In this document: piece after piece, positions 25,088 to 33,968 of the stretch | Layout: each line of letters opens with the position of its first letter | How positions within the stretch are numbered: position 1 is the stretch's first letter | Assembly: GCA_964581175.1 (NCBI GenBank) | Contig: CAZONI010000003.1 | Coordinates: 1 to 64,000, forward strand | Length of the DNA stretch: 64,000 bases | Source of the DNA: B46-G9 sp964581175 | GTDB lineage: Bacteria > Desulfobacterota > DSM-4660 > Desulfatiglandales > Desulfatiglandaceae | Direction: 5' to 3' | Translations under genes and position numbers: made by a program | The notes under the pieces: model-generated | The model's database searches: none | Told to the model about the DNA's origin: nothing | What the model saw: the letters and a program-made list of their open reading frames with translations, nothing else

Positions 25088-26389
25088 CTACATCATCTTA
25101 TTTGGAAGCCAGAGGGCCAACTGGGGAAATACCATGGTCAATATCAGGGCGAGTAATTGCATGAGTACAAAAGGTGGGACGGATCTCCAGATATCCTTTG
25201 TGGTTATCCCCTCCGGAGCAACTCCCCTCATTAGTATTAAGGCCCACCCGAACGGAGGGGTGAGGTACGCCACCTGCATATTGAGAATGAAAACGATGGA
25301 AAACCATATGGGGTCGAAGCCCAGGGACGTGGCTATGGGAAGAAAGATCGGAGCGCATATGGTCACAATGGAATAATCGTCCATGAAAGCGCCAAGAATG
25401 AGGAGAATAATCTGCATTACTCCGAGGATCACCCAGCGATTGACAGGCGCCTTTTGCACGAGTTCCATAGTGAAGCCCTGCGCGCCTGCACTTGTATAGA
25501 TGACTCCGAAAAGTGTCGCCCCCACCAGAATCCACAGCACCATACCGCTGATGTTCATGGTCTCGATACAGGAATCTTTAACAACCTTCCAGGTAAGCTT
25601 TCCATGAATCAAGCACACCAGGAAAGCTCCTGCGGCGCCGACGCCTGCGGCCTCCGTTGGCGTGGCAAATCCGAGGAATATTGAACCCAGGACGGAAATG
25701 ACCAGCGAAGTGGGAAGCACTATATGCTTCAGGGATTTCCATCTGGTCTGCCAGGTAATTTCTTCCGTGCTCCTGGGGGCCAAATCCGGCTGGAGATGGC
25801 ATCTCGTCAGTATATAGACAATGTAGAAGCCCGCAGTGATGAAGCCGGGGACCGCGCCTCCAAAAAAAAGTCTTCCTATGGAAATGCGAGCGATGTATCC
25901 GAAGACGATCATGAGAATACTCGGAGGAATGATCGTTCCCAAAACGCCACCGGCCATCACCGTCCCTAGGGCCAGGGACTTATCATATGAATATTTCAAC
26001 ATTGCCGGGACTGCAATAAGCCCCATGGTCAAGATGCCGGGTCCGAATCCTCCGCACATGGCGAGCGCTACGCACACGCCGACGGATACTATTGCAAGCC
26101 CTCCTCTCAAACCGGAGAGCCACTCATTTAGGGCGCTGAATAGTCGATCGGAGATCCCCGAATGGAGCAGGAAATTCCCCATAAGCAAGAACAGGGGAAT
26201 GGTGATCAGGGTTGGGTCTGTTATTTGCCCGTACGTAGTTGTGGCAATGAGATATAGCTCATTAACGCCTCCCAATAGAAAGGCCACAATGACACTGATC
26301 GCGCCAAGTGCAAAAGCAACAGGTACGCCTATGGCCAGAAAGAACAGAAGGCCGGCAAATAGAAGAATTGTTACCAGCTCAACACTCAC
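25088..26389 (-). CDS. dctM: TRAP transporter large membrane subunit, DctM type
   Basis: A 433-residue hydrophobic protein of the DctM family, with about 12 membrane segments. Typical motifs are TIPLFLLMGNFLL, GGFGPGILTMGLIAVPAML and GGVLGTIIPPSILMIVFG. TRAP systems use a sodium or proton gradient to import carboxylates, sulfonates and related organic anions. It forms the transporter with the DctQ and DctP genes upstream in the transcript. Confidence 0.95.
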   Translation of the reverse strand: MSVELVTILLFAGLLFFLAIGVPVAFALGAISVIVAFLLGGVNELYLIATTTYGQITDPTLITIPLFLLMGNFLLHSGISDRLFSALNEWLSGLRGGLAIVSVGVCVALAMCGGFGPGILTMGLIAVPAMLKYSYDKSLALGTVMAGGVLGTIIPPSILMIVFGYIARISIGRLFFGGAVPGFITAGFYIVYILTRCHLQPDLAPRSTEEITWQTRWKSLKHIVLPTSLVISVLGSIFLGFATPTEAAGVGAAGAFLVCLIHGKLTWKVVKDSCIETMNISGMVLWILVGATLFGVIYTSAGAQGFTMELVQKAPVNRWVILGVMQIILLILGAFMDDYSIVTICAPIFLPIATSLGFDPIWFSIVFILNMQVAYLTPPFGWALILMRGVAPEGITTKDIWRSVPPFVLMQLLALILTMVFPQLALWLPNKMM

Positions 26390-26456
26390 GAGAATCGCCT
26401 CCTTGCCCTATCTCAGGCGGCTGAGGAAGGAATCGCTACATCGGCAGTGCGAAATT

Positions 26457-26948
26457 CTACGGATCTTCACGTTTAAGGAATACAACGATGCCCTCGAGGA
26501 GAAATAATATCCCCACTAAGGGGATGAGTAACTTGAGAGGGTAAAGCGGGAGGTGGAAAGATCCGGTAGCGACCTGCCTCATCTTTAGAGAATTGATGCC
26601 CATCCAGGAACTTTGCCATACCAAAACGCCCATAAAAACAGCAAGACTGAAAAATGAAATTGCCTTCACGATTCTTTTCAGCCTTGAAGGGAAGAAAGCA
26701 TAAAGTATCTCGATCTTTATGTGAGCTTCCTTGGAAAGGGCATAGACTCCGCCAAAAAGTACGAAAACAGCAAAAAGCTGTTTATTTATGACCCATCCCC
26801 AAACAACAGGCCGTTTGAACACTTCTCTTCCTATGATGTCCCAAGTCGTTACGACCATCATAAGAAATACGCCATAGCAGACAATCTTGCCGGACTTATC
26901 ACTCACTTTATCAATCAAGGAGAAAAAGGCTCTCAATATCTTTTCCAT
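26457..26948 (-). CDS. dctQ: TRAP transporter small membrane subunit, DctQ type
   Basis: A 163-residue protein with four predicted membrane helices and the DctQ-type central motif (KEAHIKIEILYAFFPSRLKR). It pairs with DctM. The 67-base gap to dctM and the 203-base gap to dctP, which contains a hairpin, are usual for this gene order. Confidence 0.92.
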   Translation of the reverse strand: MEKILRAFFSLIDKVSDKSGKIVCYGVFLMMVVTTWDIIGREVFKRPVVWGWVINKQLFAVFVLFGGVYALSKEAHIKIEILYAFFPSRLKRIVKAISFFSLAVFMGVLVWQSSWMGINSLKMRQVATGSFHLPLYPLKLLIPLVGILFLLEGIVVFLKREDP

Positions 26949-27009
26949 CTCTTCATTCCTCTTTGTGCGGACGGAGTCCGGCCTCTCGGTCCTGCTTTCA
27001 ATTGAAGGC

Positions 27010-27043
27010 GCCCGGGAGAGAGTACGGTCTACCCTTCCCGGGC
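27010..27043 (-). terminator. Hairpin between dctP and dctQ
   Basis: GCCCGGGA at 27010-27017 and TCCCGGGC at 27036-27043 form a perfect 8-bp stem with an 18-base loop. It sits in the gap after the binding-protein gene, where such hairpins commonly limit read-through or protect the upstream message. No T-run is present, so it is not a strong terminator. Confidence 0.5.
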
Positions 27044-27151
27044 TTTCCCCGGCTATTTCCCTGCTCGTTCACGCTCGCTTCCATCATTTCATTCCATTTT
27101 TTGGAGCGTATCGGTGAATCGGGATGAGGTTTGATCGTAGATCGGATCGTT

Positions 27152-28210
27152 CTACTTCAAGGTCTTTCTCCATGCACGGACAAGTTCCACGCCCTTAGCA
27201 GCCGCTGGACTCAGTTTGGCTGTTTCATCCCAGAGCTTGTTGGCAATGCCGGCTGCCTCTTTCTCACATTCCGGGTTCAGAAAGGATTTGATCACTTTTC
27301 CTTCTTTGACCAACTTATTTACCTTCGTCATCTCACCCGTATACACTTCCAGGAGTTTATAATAATAGTCCTTGGCGGCAGCGTGCAAAGCGCTCTGCAG
27401 ATCCGGCGGCAACGCCTTCCAGGACTTCAAGTTCATAACAATCTGCCCCGGGACCACATCGTTCTGGAGACCCAAGAGCCAATACGGAGCAACCTGATTC
27501 CAGTGTAAGCCTACGATCGCGCTCACATCCCATTGGGAAGCGTCAATGGTGCCGAGCTTTAATCCCATGTAGGACTCCGATCCGGGGATAAAAATCCCTT
27601 GCGATCCGAGCATATCATAGTACTTCTGCCAATCTCCCTCTGCCCTCACCTTAAGCCCCTTGAGATCCTGGCAGGTATGAACAGGCTTTCTTGACAAAGT
27701 GAAAAGTGCTCCGTAGGAATGCATGTCCAGCCAGTAAAGGCCGTGTTTGGCATATTGTTGCCGAAGCAATTTAACAAAGCCGCTGTCGTAAAAAAATTTC
27801 CGCACCATATCCGAGCTCTTCTGGATGGGCAGATCTCCTGGAATGTGGAATGCGAAGGGGAGACCGAATTCCACGTTGCCCACAGGCATAACTCCTCCCC
27901 ACATTGCAGCAACGGCCTGAAACATATCCAGAGTTCCTTTTTGCGTCGCTTCGAACAACTGATCTGCGGGGACCAGTTCCGGCTCGGCAAATACCGCAAT
28001 CTGCAATCTGCCATTACTCTTTTTCGCGGCATCCTTGGCGAAATAGTCCAATAGCCCCATAGACAAGTCACCCCGAGGATACGCGGACTGTATCTTCATT
28101 CGATAGACCTTTTGTGCAGCCGTAGCCGTGGTGTTCCCAAAAGCCAAAAAGACAACAAATACGGCAGTAAAAATGAGCGACCCGAAAAATAGTCCTTTTT
28201 TTCGTTTCAT
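27152..28210 (-). CDS. dctP: TRAP transporter substrate-binding protein, DctP type
   Basis: A 352-residue periplasmic binding protein with an N-terminal signal peptide (hydrophobic about 8-28, ending near ATAAQKVYRM). The family arginine that usually clamps the ligand carboxylate lies in LKVRAEGDW, and the GSESYMGLKLGTIDASQWDVS segment resembles the TakP/DctP7 group. Start ATG 28210 has an ideal AAGGAG seven bases upstream. Being 157 bases downstream of the last BMC-operon gene, it may import the BMC substrate, which would then carry an acidic group; this is inference. Confidence 0.92.
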   Translation of the reverse strand: MKRKKGLFFGSLIFTAVFVVFLAFGNTTATAAQKVYRMKIQSAYPRGDLSMGLLDYFAKDAAKKSNGRLQIAVFAEPELVPADQLFEATQKGTLDMFQAVAAMWGGVMPVGNVEFGLPFAFHIPGDLPIQKSSDMVRKFFYDSGFVKLLRQQYAKHGLYWLDMHSYGALFTLSRKPVHTCQDLKGLKVRAEGDWQKYYDMLGSQGIFIPGSESYMGLKLGTIDASQWDVSAIVGLHWNQVAPYWLLGLQNDVVPGQIVMNLKSWKALPPDLQSALHAAAKDYYYKLLEVYTGEMTKVNKLVKEGKVIKSFLNPECEKEAAGIANKLWDETAKLSPAAAKGVELVRAWRKTLK

Positions 28211-28367
28211 CCCTATACTCCTTTCCAAAATTGTTCATCTCTGAATGTTCTTGTCCCGTTTCTGCGGTTCTTATGTCACCTCCTTCCTTGCGTGGACACA
28301 ATACGATGCCCAGATTGTATGACTTCCTTTACTGAAAATCCGGCGGAGAAACTGCCGAAGCACGATC

Positions 28368-28892
28368 TTATGGATTTTGTTTCACGATATCCTTGACAGC
28401 TTCACAGGCCTGCCCTTGGAACTCCATATGGCGAATGCCTGTTTCATCCAAAACGGCCTTGATATTCTTCCCGAAATTCTCGGCCACCAGGATTGCAATG
28501 CCTTTTTCTGCCATGAGTTCGGCCACAAGAGAACCTGCCCGTCCGCCGCTGCCTGCAAATGGATTCTCCAGCACTTCAACCAGAGCACCCTTCATGTCGA
28601 AAATCAGGAAAAAGGGACTCCTGGCTGCCAGGCTTCCAACCTGGTCGGTAGCTGTTTTCCCGGGTGAAGCCACTGCGATCAAGCCTTCTACTGAATCGCT
28701 CTCCGGCGCTTCTTTCTTATCTCCAGTGGATACAATGTCCTGAACAGCGGTGAAACTGACTTGGATTCCTTTCTCCTTGATAAGATCAGCCGCCTCGGGA
28801 GAAAATCTCGTTCCCTCAGGCAGTTCCATCATGGCACCGCCTGCAGCAACCAACTCCTTTACCTCTCTGGCAAACACAAATTTTCTTATCAT
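28368..28892 (-). CDS. NifX/NafY-like domain protein with BMC-associated N-terminal domain
   Basis: A 174-residue protein with two parts. Residues 1-48 (MIRKFVFAREVKEL, then EAADLIKEKGI) match a short domain that also occurs in two other proteins of this operon. Residues about 70-170 resemble the dinitrogenase iron-molybdenum cofactor family (NifX, NifB C-terminus): GLIAVASPGKTATDQVG, FGKNIKAVLDETGI and a final QACEAVKDI. Proteins of that family bind metal clusters. No nif genes are near, so nitrogen fixation is not implied; a role in Fe-S or other cofactor handling within the compartment is conceivable. The ATG at 28892 is preferred over 28958. Confidence 0.75.
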   Translation of the reverse strand: MIRKFVFAREVKELVAAGGAMMELPEGTRFSPEAADLIKEKGIQVSFTAVQDIVSTGDKKEAPESDSVEGLIAVASPGKTATDQVGSLAARSPFFLIFDMKGALVEVLENPFAGSGGRAGSLVAELMAEKGIAILVAENFGKNIKAVLDETGIRHMEFQGQACEAVKDIVKQNP

Positions 28893-29026
28893 TTGTACTT
28901 CTGTACCTCGGCAGGTTGAGGAGTTGTCTTCTCGTGCTTCCGGATGGATTCTTCTCAAAAAACCATGTCAAGGGAGTGAAGCCATAAGACCAATTGTGTT
29001 CCGCTTTTCAGCAAAAGGTGGAATCA

Positions 29027-29443
29027 TTAGTGGTTAGAAACGCGATAAGATCCGATAATGGCTTCTGCCTCTATTTCAACCAGATGTTCCGGCCTCGCCA
29101 GCGCCCTTACCTCAGCCATTGTAATCACCGGCTTGACGGTCTTGTACCACTCAGAATATGCGCGCAGGTAATCCGGCCCTTTGCTGATTTCCGTCACATA
29201 GAAGCGAACCCGCACCACTTCCGAAATCTTGGCTCCGGCACGGACGAGGGCGTCTTCTATCTTCTGGAGGATAATCTTCGTCTGCAGGTAGGCGTCGCCC
29301 GCACCCTCTACTACACCTTCAGAATTAGTGGACGTGGTTCCGCCCACAAAAACCATATTTCCCACCTTCACTGCCCGGCTGTACCCCACCTTTTCCTCAA
29401 ACGGCGCGCCGGATGAATAGTTATCCCTTTTCAAAAGGTCCAT
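29027..29443 (-). CDS. Rid-family (YjgF/RidA-like) protein
   Basis: A 138-residue protein of the Rid family, trimeric enzymes that hydrolyse enamines and imines. Evidence: VGYSRAVKVGNMVFVGGTT near the N-terminus and LVEIEAEAIIG at the C-terminus. By my alignment the position of the catalytic arginine of RidA (in the PAR-type motif) is isoleucine here (KPVITMAEV), so classical aminoacrylate deaminase activity is doubtful. In a pathway that makes an N-alkylglutamate imine, imine hydrolysis would be a logical task. ATG 29443 has GGGAG nine bases upstream; longer in-frame versions run into the aldehyde dehydrogenase gene. Confidence 0.83.
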   Translation of the reverse strand: MDLLKRDNYSSGAPFEEKVGYSRAVKVGNMVFVGGTTSTNSEGVVEGAGDAYLQTKIILQKIEDALVRAGAKISEVVRVRFYVTEISKGPDYLRAYSEWYKTVKPVITMAEVRALARPEHLVEIEAEAIIGSYRVSNH

Positions 29444-29517
29444 GTATGCCGTCTCCCATAAAGAATAAAAGCCACCATGCAGGTTCAGCGATGACGGGTT
29501 CTTTGTGACAAGTCCAC

Positions 29518-30978
29518 CTATTCCCTGTTCTGGCCATAACGGTACCTGAAATCGTCCGTCATAACGCAGCGCCTCACCGAGGTAAACATCCGGGGACGCG
29601 TCTGCCCTTCCCCATTGGTCGCGATATGAAAAGAAGTATAGCCTTCCCCCGAGACACCCACGCTGGCCAGGCCGCAGGAGCCGTTCTTGACAAATGCCGC
29701 ACACCTGGCTCTGCTGGCCATTTTGCCGATATTGTTGAGGTCTCTGGAATGAATCGCCATGGTGTGTCCGTTGCCCTGTTCCGCGGCAATGGCCCACTCT
29801 ATAGCTTGATCAACGTCACGGCAACGCACCATGGGGAGAATGGGCATGATCTGCTCGGTCCAGACGAGAGGATGATCCTTATCCGTTTCCAGAATGGCTA
29901 TTTTGGCGGCAGAATCCACATCCAGCCCAATGGACTCGAGGATAAAGCTCGGGGTCTTCCCGATATAATCCATGTTGATGACGCCCGGGGTTCCGGGCTC
30001 CTTGATCTCCTTAAAAATATGGCGCAGAAGCTCTTCCCCTTGTTCCCGGGAAATTTCATAGGCACCGTAGAGTTTCAGGTGCTGTTTAAGCCCCTCGGCA
30101 ACGGATTCCACCACAAAGATTTCCTTTTCACTTGCACAGGCCATGCAATTGGAAAACGAGGCGCCCTCGATAATGCACCTCGCGGCCCTATCCAGATCCG
30201 CTGTTTCGTCCACCACAACCGGCGGATTTCCCGGACCACCTGCAATGACTCTTTTGCCGGTCTTGGATGCAAAGGCAACCACCCCATGGCCGCCGGTAAC
30301 GGCAATAAGGCCAACATGGGGATGGGTCATCAGCTTCTGGGCGGATGGGACCGAGGGTTCCTCGAGACAGCAGATACAATTCGCCGGTCCCCCTGCATCC
30401 ACGATGACTCTATTCAGGTCCCGAATGGCTCCGGCCGATGAACCTTTTGTCTTGGGATGCGGGTTGTTGATGACCGTATTCCCGCCCGACAGCATCATGA
30501 TACCATTGAAAAGTATGGTGGGAACACCGTTCGTCACCGGATTGACTGACGCGATAACGCCTATCGGGACTCTCTCTATGACGGTCAGGCCCTTGTCGCC
30601 AGCGTAGACTTCGGGGGCCAGGTCTTCCATGCCCAAAACCCGGCACGAAGATTCGATTTTTTTCACGTTGTCTTCAGCCGAGCCCAGGCCTGTTTCCTCG
30701 AATTCCTGCCGTGCATATTTTCCGGCATTGGCCAGCCCTGTATCCCTGATAGCCTGAACAAGTTTCTCGCGCACGGACAGAGGCAAGGCCACAAGTTGTT
30801 TCTGGGCCTCTTCAGCTGCCCTAATCGCACTCTCCATATCCTGAAAGACACCGTCCATGATGTCCGGGCCTTTCTTCGAAGTCCCCTTGTCTGAATCTCC
30901 CGCTTCATTCTGTTGTTCCAGTAATTTTTGAACAACTTTCTCAACAACCTGTGCAATTATTTTTTCGTCAAGACTCAT
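29518..30978 (-). CDS. BMC CoA-acylating aldehyde dehydrogenase (PduP/EutE type)
   Basis: A 486-residue NAD+-dependent enzyme converting an aldehyde and CoA to acyl-CoA, the shared core reaction of metabolosomes. Residues 1-21 (SLDEKIIAQVVEKVVQKLLE) form an amphipathic helix, followed by a polar linker, the hallmark of an encapsulation peptide. The catalytic region is SFSNCMACASEKE, with Cys281 aligned to the family nucleophile. The C-terminus (TSFHIATNGEGQTRP, then RRCVMTDDF) is PduP/EutE-like. ATG 30978 is chosen (GAGAGG upstream) over TTG 30993. Aldehyde specificity cannot be read, but acetaldehyde, propionaldehyde or a substituted short aldehyde fits the family. Confidence 0.93.
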   Translation of the reverse strand: MSLDEKIIAQVVEKVVQKLLEQQNEAGDSDKGTSKKGPDIMDGVFQDMESAIRAAEEAQKQLVALPLSVREKLVQAIRDTGLANAGKYARQEFEETGLGSAEDNVKKIESSCRVLGMEDLAPEVYAGDKGLTVIERVPIGVIASVNPVTNGVPTILFNGIMMLSGGNTVINNPHPKTKGSSAGAIRDLNRVIVDAGGPANCICCLEEPSVPSAQKLMTHPHVGLIAVTGGHGVVAFASKTGKRVIAGGPGNPPVVVDETADLDRAARCIIEGASFSNCMACASEKEIFVVESVAEGLKQHLKLYGAYEISREQGEELLRHIFKEIKEPGTPGVINMDYIGKTPSFILESIGLDVDSAAKIAILETDKDHPLVWTEQIMPILPMVRCRDVDQAIEWAIAAEQGNGHTMAIHSRDLNNIGKMASRARCAAFVKNGSCGLASVGVSGEGYTSFHIATNGEGQTRPRMFTSVRRCVMTDDFRYRYGQNRE

Positions 30979-31037
30979 GCCTGCCTCTCTCAAATGTACT
31001 TTGTCATTTGTTCATCAAGAAATGCCTTCCAGAGCCG

Positions 31038-31979
31038 TCAGACGCTCTCCTTCTGCGGCCAGAGAGAAGTAACAAAAGGACCATCGAACCGATACCCCAG
31101 GTTTTCCTCGAACGCCTCAACCGAATAGAATTCGTTGGTCTTCTTCACCCCTTCATCGAATTTTGAAAGACGGTTCATCGCTTCCTGGTTGTCGAGGAAG
31201 GCAATTTCGTGAACCAGTGCCCCCAGGAGAACGATGATATGAGCGAAAGGATCTATGAATGACACTCCCTCGATGTCCACGATCATGTGCTCATCTGCAA
31301 GGGTAATAATTGGTGATTTTGGATTGTCGCTGAGCCCTATTGTCTTCACTCTGCACTCTTTCGCATACTTGAGGATTTCTATTGTCTTCCTCGGGTAACG
31401 GGGAAATCCTATCACAAAAAGCAGGATGGACTCATCGGCTTGGTTCAGCATGTCCGTAAGTTCCCAGGACAAATTCGTGTCTATGAAGACGTTCACCCGT
31501 ATCTTCTTGAGCAGGTATCCGAAATGATAAGCCAGCGTTGCCGAGGCTCTGTTCCCGACCACATATACCGTGCCGGCCTCAAAGACCGTTCTCGCAATCC
31601 TTTTGAGTTCAGTATCGGAGATGGACCGCGAAAGGTGTTCGAGATTCCTGATTGCATTGTGACAATATCTCTGGATAGTTGTTCCTGTCTTTTCTTTGCG
31701 GCTCGTCTTCGCAAATCGCTCGGCACTTGTCAACTCGATATGAAGCAGTCCCTTCAAGAACTGCAGGAATTCCGCGTACCCTGAAAACCCCAGATCCACC
31801 GCAAATCGTATGATGGTCGGTTCACTCACCCCGCATTCGGCGGCGATCTCCCTGGCGGTCATCAGGAAAATCTTCTTGTAGTCCCGCATAATGAGATCTG
31901 CAACCCGTCGTCTTTTTGGAGACAGGGTGGGATAGGTCTTTATGATTCGTTCAAAAAGGCTTCTTCTCGCCGGTTCCAT
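31038..31979 (-). CDS. RpiR/MurR-type transcriptional regulator
   Basis: A 313-residue regulator with an N-terminal HTH_6 domain (about 1-80; FLMTAREIAAECGVSEPTIIRFAVDLGFSGY) and a C-terminal SIS domain (about 130-265; VYVVGNRASATLAYHFGYLL). RpiR-type proteins usually sense phosphorylated sugars, but members control amino acid, taurine and amine catabolism as well. It is embedded among BMC genes on the same strand, so it probably governs the operon. The ligand is unknown. Confidence 0.9.
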   Translation of the reverse strand: MEPARRSLFERIIKTYPTLSPKRRRVADLIMRDYKKIFLMTAREIAAECGVSEPTIIRFAVDLGFSGYAEFLQFLKGLLHIELTSAERFAKTSRKEKTGTTIQRYCHNAIRNLEHLSRSISDTELKRIARTVFEAGTVYVVGNRASATLAYHFGYLLKKIRVNVFIDTNLSWELTDMLNQADESILLFVIGFPRYPRKTIEILKYAKECRVKTIGLSDNPKSPIITLADEHMIVDIEGVSFIDPFAHIIVLLGALVHEIAFLDNQEAMNRLSKFDEGVKKTNEFYSVEAFEENLGYRFDGPFVTSLWPQKESV

Positions 31980-32000
31980 TTCGTATTCCTGAATGAACTT

Positions 32001-32621
32001 TTACGAATATTCTCGTCCCTCTATGGCGGCAAGAGCGCTTTCGGCCGCTTCCTTGGCCGCCAGGACGTCCGATCTCTCTCCGGCCAGATACACCTTGCCG
32101 GAAGCCCCGAACACGGTCACATGAATGAGCTTGATATCAGCAGCTTTTTCAGCCTCGTTGGCCGCGTATCCTGCGTAACCTGCCGGGGTCATTTCCATGA
32201 CATACAGGGTATCATCGTCCAGGACCATGCTGGCGGCCCGAAAGCGATTCACAATTTGCGTCATGTGCGCATCTATCCTGTCTATGGTTTCAGAGGCGAG
32301 CAGTTTCGGTTTCATTCTATCGTATTCAGCGAGCCCGAGGTATTCCAGAACCGCATCTGCGGCTTCGCGGACGTCCGCTGGTGAGTCCGCGTGGACCTCC
32401 AGCATGCCGAAGGTCCTTTCAACCACCATCGCCCCCGGTCTGACATCGGTTTTCTTCAGCACAACGTTGGTAATGGAATTGATTTCAATCCCCGGAGCGA
32501 TTTCCACAAAAAAAGCGGCCTGCCCTGCTATGGGGTAATAGCCCAATGCCGTACTGCCGATGTAGCCTGCAAACTGTTTCTGGATCTGATTGATGATGGC
32601 GAACGCCCTGAGATCTATCAT
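32001..32621 (-). CDS. Tandem-domain BMC-T shell protein, copy 1
   Basis: A 206-residue shell protein with two BMC-like halves (about 1-95 and 110-205), forming trimers that act as pseudohexameric tiles. The first half has GIEINSITNVVLKKTDVRPG and RTFGMLEVH; the second has YVMEMTPAGYAGYAANEAEKAAD and FGASGKVYLAG. It resembles the EutL-like group of circularly permuted trimers, some of which have gated pores. It is a paralogue of the protein at 35028-35645; both belong to the same shell. Confidence 0.85.
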   Translation of the reverse strand: MIDLRAFAIINQIQKQFAGYIGSTALGYYPIAGQAAFFVEIAPGIEINSITNVVLKKTDVRPGAMVVERTFGMLEVHADSPADVREAADAVLEYLGLAEYDRMKPKLLASETIDRIDAHMTQIVNRFRAASMVLDDDTLYVMEMTPAGYAGYAANEAEKAADIKLIHVTVFGASGKVYLAGERSDVLAAKEAAESALAAIEGREYS

Positions 32622-32693
32622 ATAATTCTCTTTTCAGATTCCTTTACCCGACGCGCAGTTAATATCCATACTTCGTCCCGCTGCCTTTGTCGT

Positions 32694-33899
32694 CTAGATA
32701 CTCCGTGCCAGTTGCCTTTTGTTGGGACACACCGCTGCCTGGGTAGTGCAGATGTCGCTGCCTAGGCATGCGCAGTCCTGGTCTCCACCCTTGACAAACC
32801 GGCCGTAACAAAAATCACCTATTGGAATGGATGTGGTACAGTCAAGAATCAGCTGCGATATGAGCAGCCCGATAACAGGAGCGAGCCCGAAACCATGCCC
32901 GCTGAATCCTGTACAAAAAACAAATCCCGGCACTTCTTCCGTCAACCCCAACACGGGGAGCCCGTCGGATATTGCGGCAATGAGGCCCGACCACATCCGG
33001 ATCACATGGATATCTTTCAGGACCGGGAAATAATCAAGCACCGCTCTGGAAACAGCCGGTCCGATATAATGAAAGAGAGGTTTTCCTTCTCTGTGGATAT
33101 ACTGTTCTGTACCGACAAACCCCCCCCAGAAAAACGGTCCATGAACAGTCTGCCGGCCGTAAAAAAGCCCCCTGGCGTGGCCGAACATCTGGGGGAAAAG
33201 TGCGGAATACGGCTCGGTTATCATGGCCTCTGAAAAGACAGGCCGCATAGGAATATCAAGCCCCACCATGTTGGCTACCTTCCGGCCTGCCACACCGGCT
33301 GCATCCACGACCAGGTCGGTTTCGATGACCTGTTTATCGGTCACGACCGCAGTGACTCTTCCCTTCTGCAGCCGTATTTCAACCAGTTCCTCCTGGGTAT
33401 GAAACCGTGCCCCAAGACTTTTGGCTTTCAGGAAAAATGCATACGTCACCAGAAACGGATTCGCGTGTCCATCCGTGGGGCAATAGCTGGCGCCCACGAC
33501 CTTATCACCGATGTATGGGTTGATATCCAGGACCTCTTTCCGGTCGAGCATCTGTAAATCAAGTCCCGCTGCCTTCTGTTTTTCTACAGATTTTTTCATG
33601 TCCTCCATTTCTTCCGGGGTAGTACAGAGGCGCAGATTTCCTTTGCGGACGTATTCCACATCCATGTCCAGTTCGTCGCGGAGTTCGCCGTACATCCGTA
33701 TGCTTTCCATGGCCAGGGGCATTTCTTTCAGGTTCCTGGCCGATTGCCGGACACCGCCGCCATTGCTGCCCGATGCCTCGCCCCCAATATCCGATCTCTC
33801 AATAACCACCGGCTTGATACCCTCTCTGGCGAGGTAGTACGCGACGGCACATCCCATGACGCCTCCGCCCACAATAACGACATCTGCTTTATTAGGCAT
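32694..33899 (-). CDS. FAD-dependent amine dehydrogenase subunit (DAO family, HcnC/SoxB-like)
   Basis: A 401-residue flavoprotein of the D-amino acid oxidase/sarcosine oxidase-beta superfamily. The FAD-binding Rossmann motif is VVIVGGGVMGCAVAYYLAREG at the N-terminus, and the C-terminal FAD site is GHGFGLAPVIG. With the 2Fe-2S, NAD/FAD and BFD-type proteins of the same operon it forms the catalytic subunit of a split dehydrogenase acting on a secondary amine, by family analogy. Unusually, the last 30 residues hold four cysteines (376, 378, 384, 391), a possible cluster or disulfide site. ATG 33899 has GGGAG upstream. Confidence 0.85.
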   Translation of the reverse strand: MPNKADVVIVGGGVMGCAVAYYLAREGIKPVVIERSDIGGEASGSNGGGVRQSARNLKEMPLAMESIRMYGELRDELDMDVEYVRKGNLRLCTTPEEMEDMKKSVEKQKAAGLDLQMLDRKEVLDINPYIGDKVVGASYCPTDGHANPFLVTYAFFLKAKSLGARFHTQEELVEIRLQKGRVTAVVTDKQVIETDLVVDAAGVAGRKVANMVGLDIPMRPVFSEAMITEPYSALFPQMFGHARGLFYGRQTVHGPFFWGGFVGTEQYIHREGKPLFHYIGPAVSRAVLDYFPVLKDIHVIRMWSGLIAAISDGLPVLGLTEEVPGFVFCTGFSGHGFGLAPVIGLLISQLILDCTTSIPIGDFCYGRFVKGGDQDCACLGSDICTTQAAVCPNKRQLARSI

Positions 33900-33968
33900 T
33901 TTCACTCCCAATCTTCATGGGCTTATCTTCCCGACTATTCCTCGTTGACGCTCTTCCGGTTCTCATTT

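Noticed and set aside
28368..28892. Evidence for nitrogen fixation from the NifX-like domain
   Set aside because: No nif structural or assembly genes are in the window, and the protein has a BMC-associated N-terminal domain; the fold is used in other contexts.
29444..29797. An N-terminal extension of the Rid-family gene
   Set aside because: The extra residues overlap the aldehyde dehydrogenase gene out of frame and look like shadow sequence; a good ribosome site precedes the ATG at 29443.
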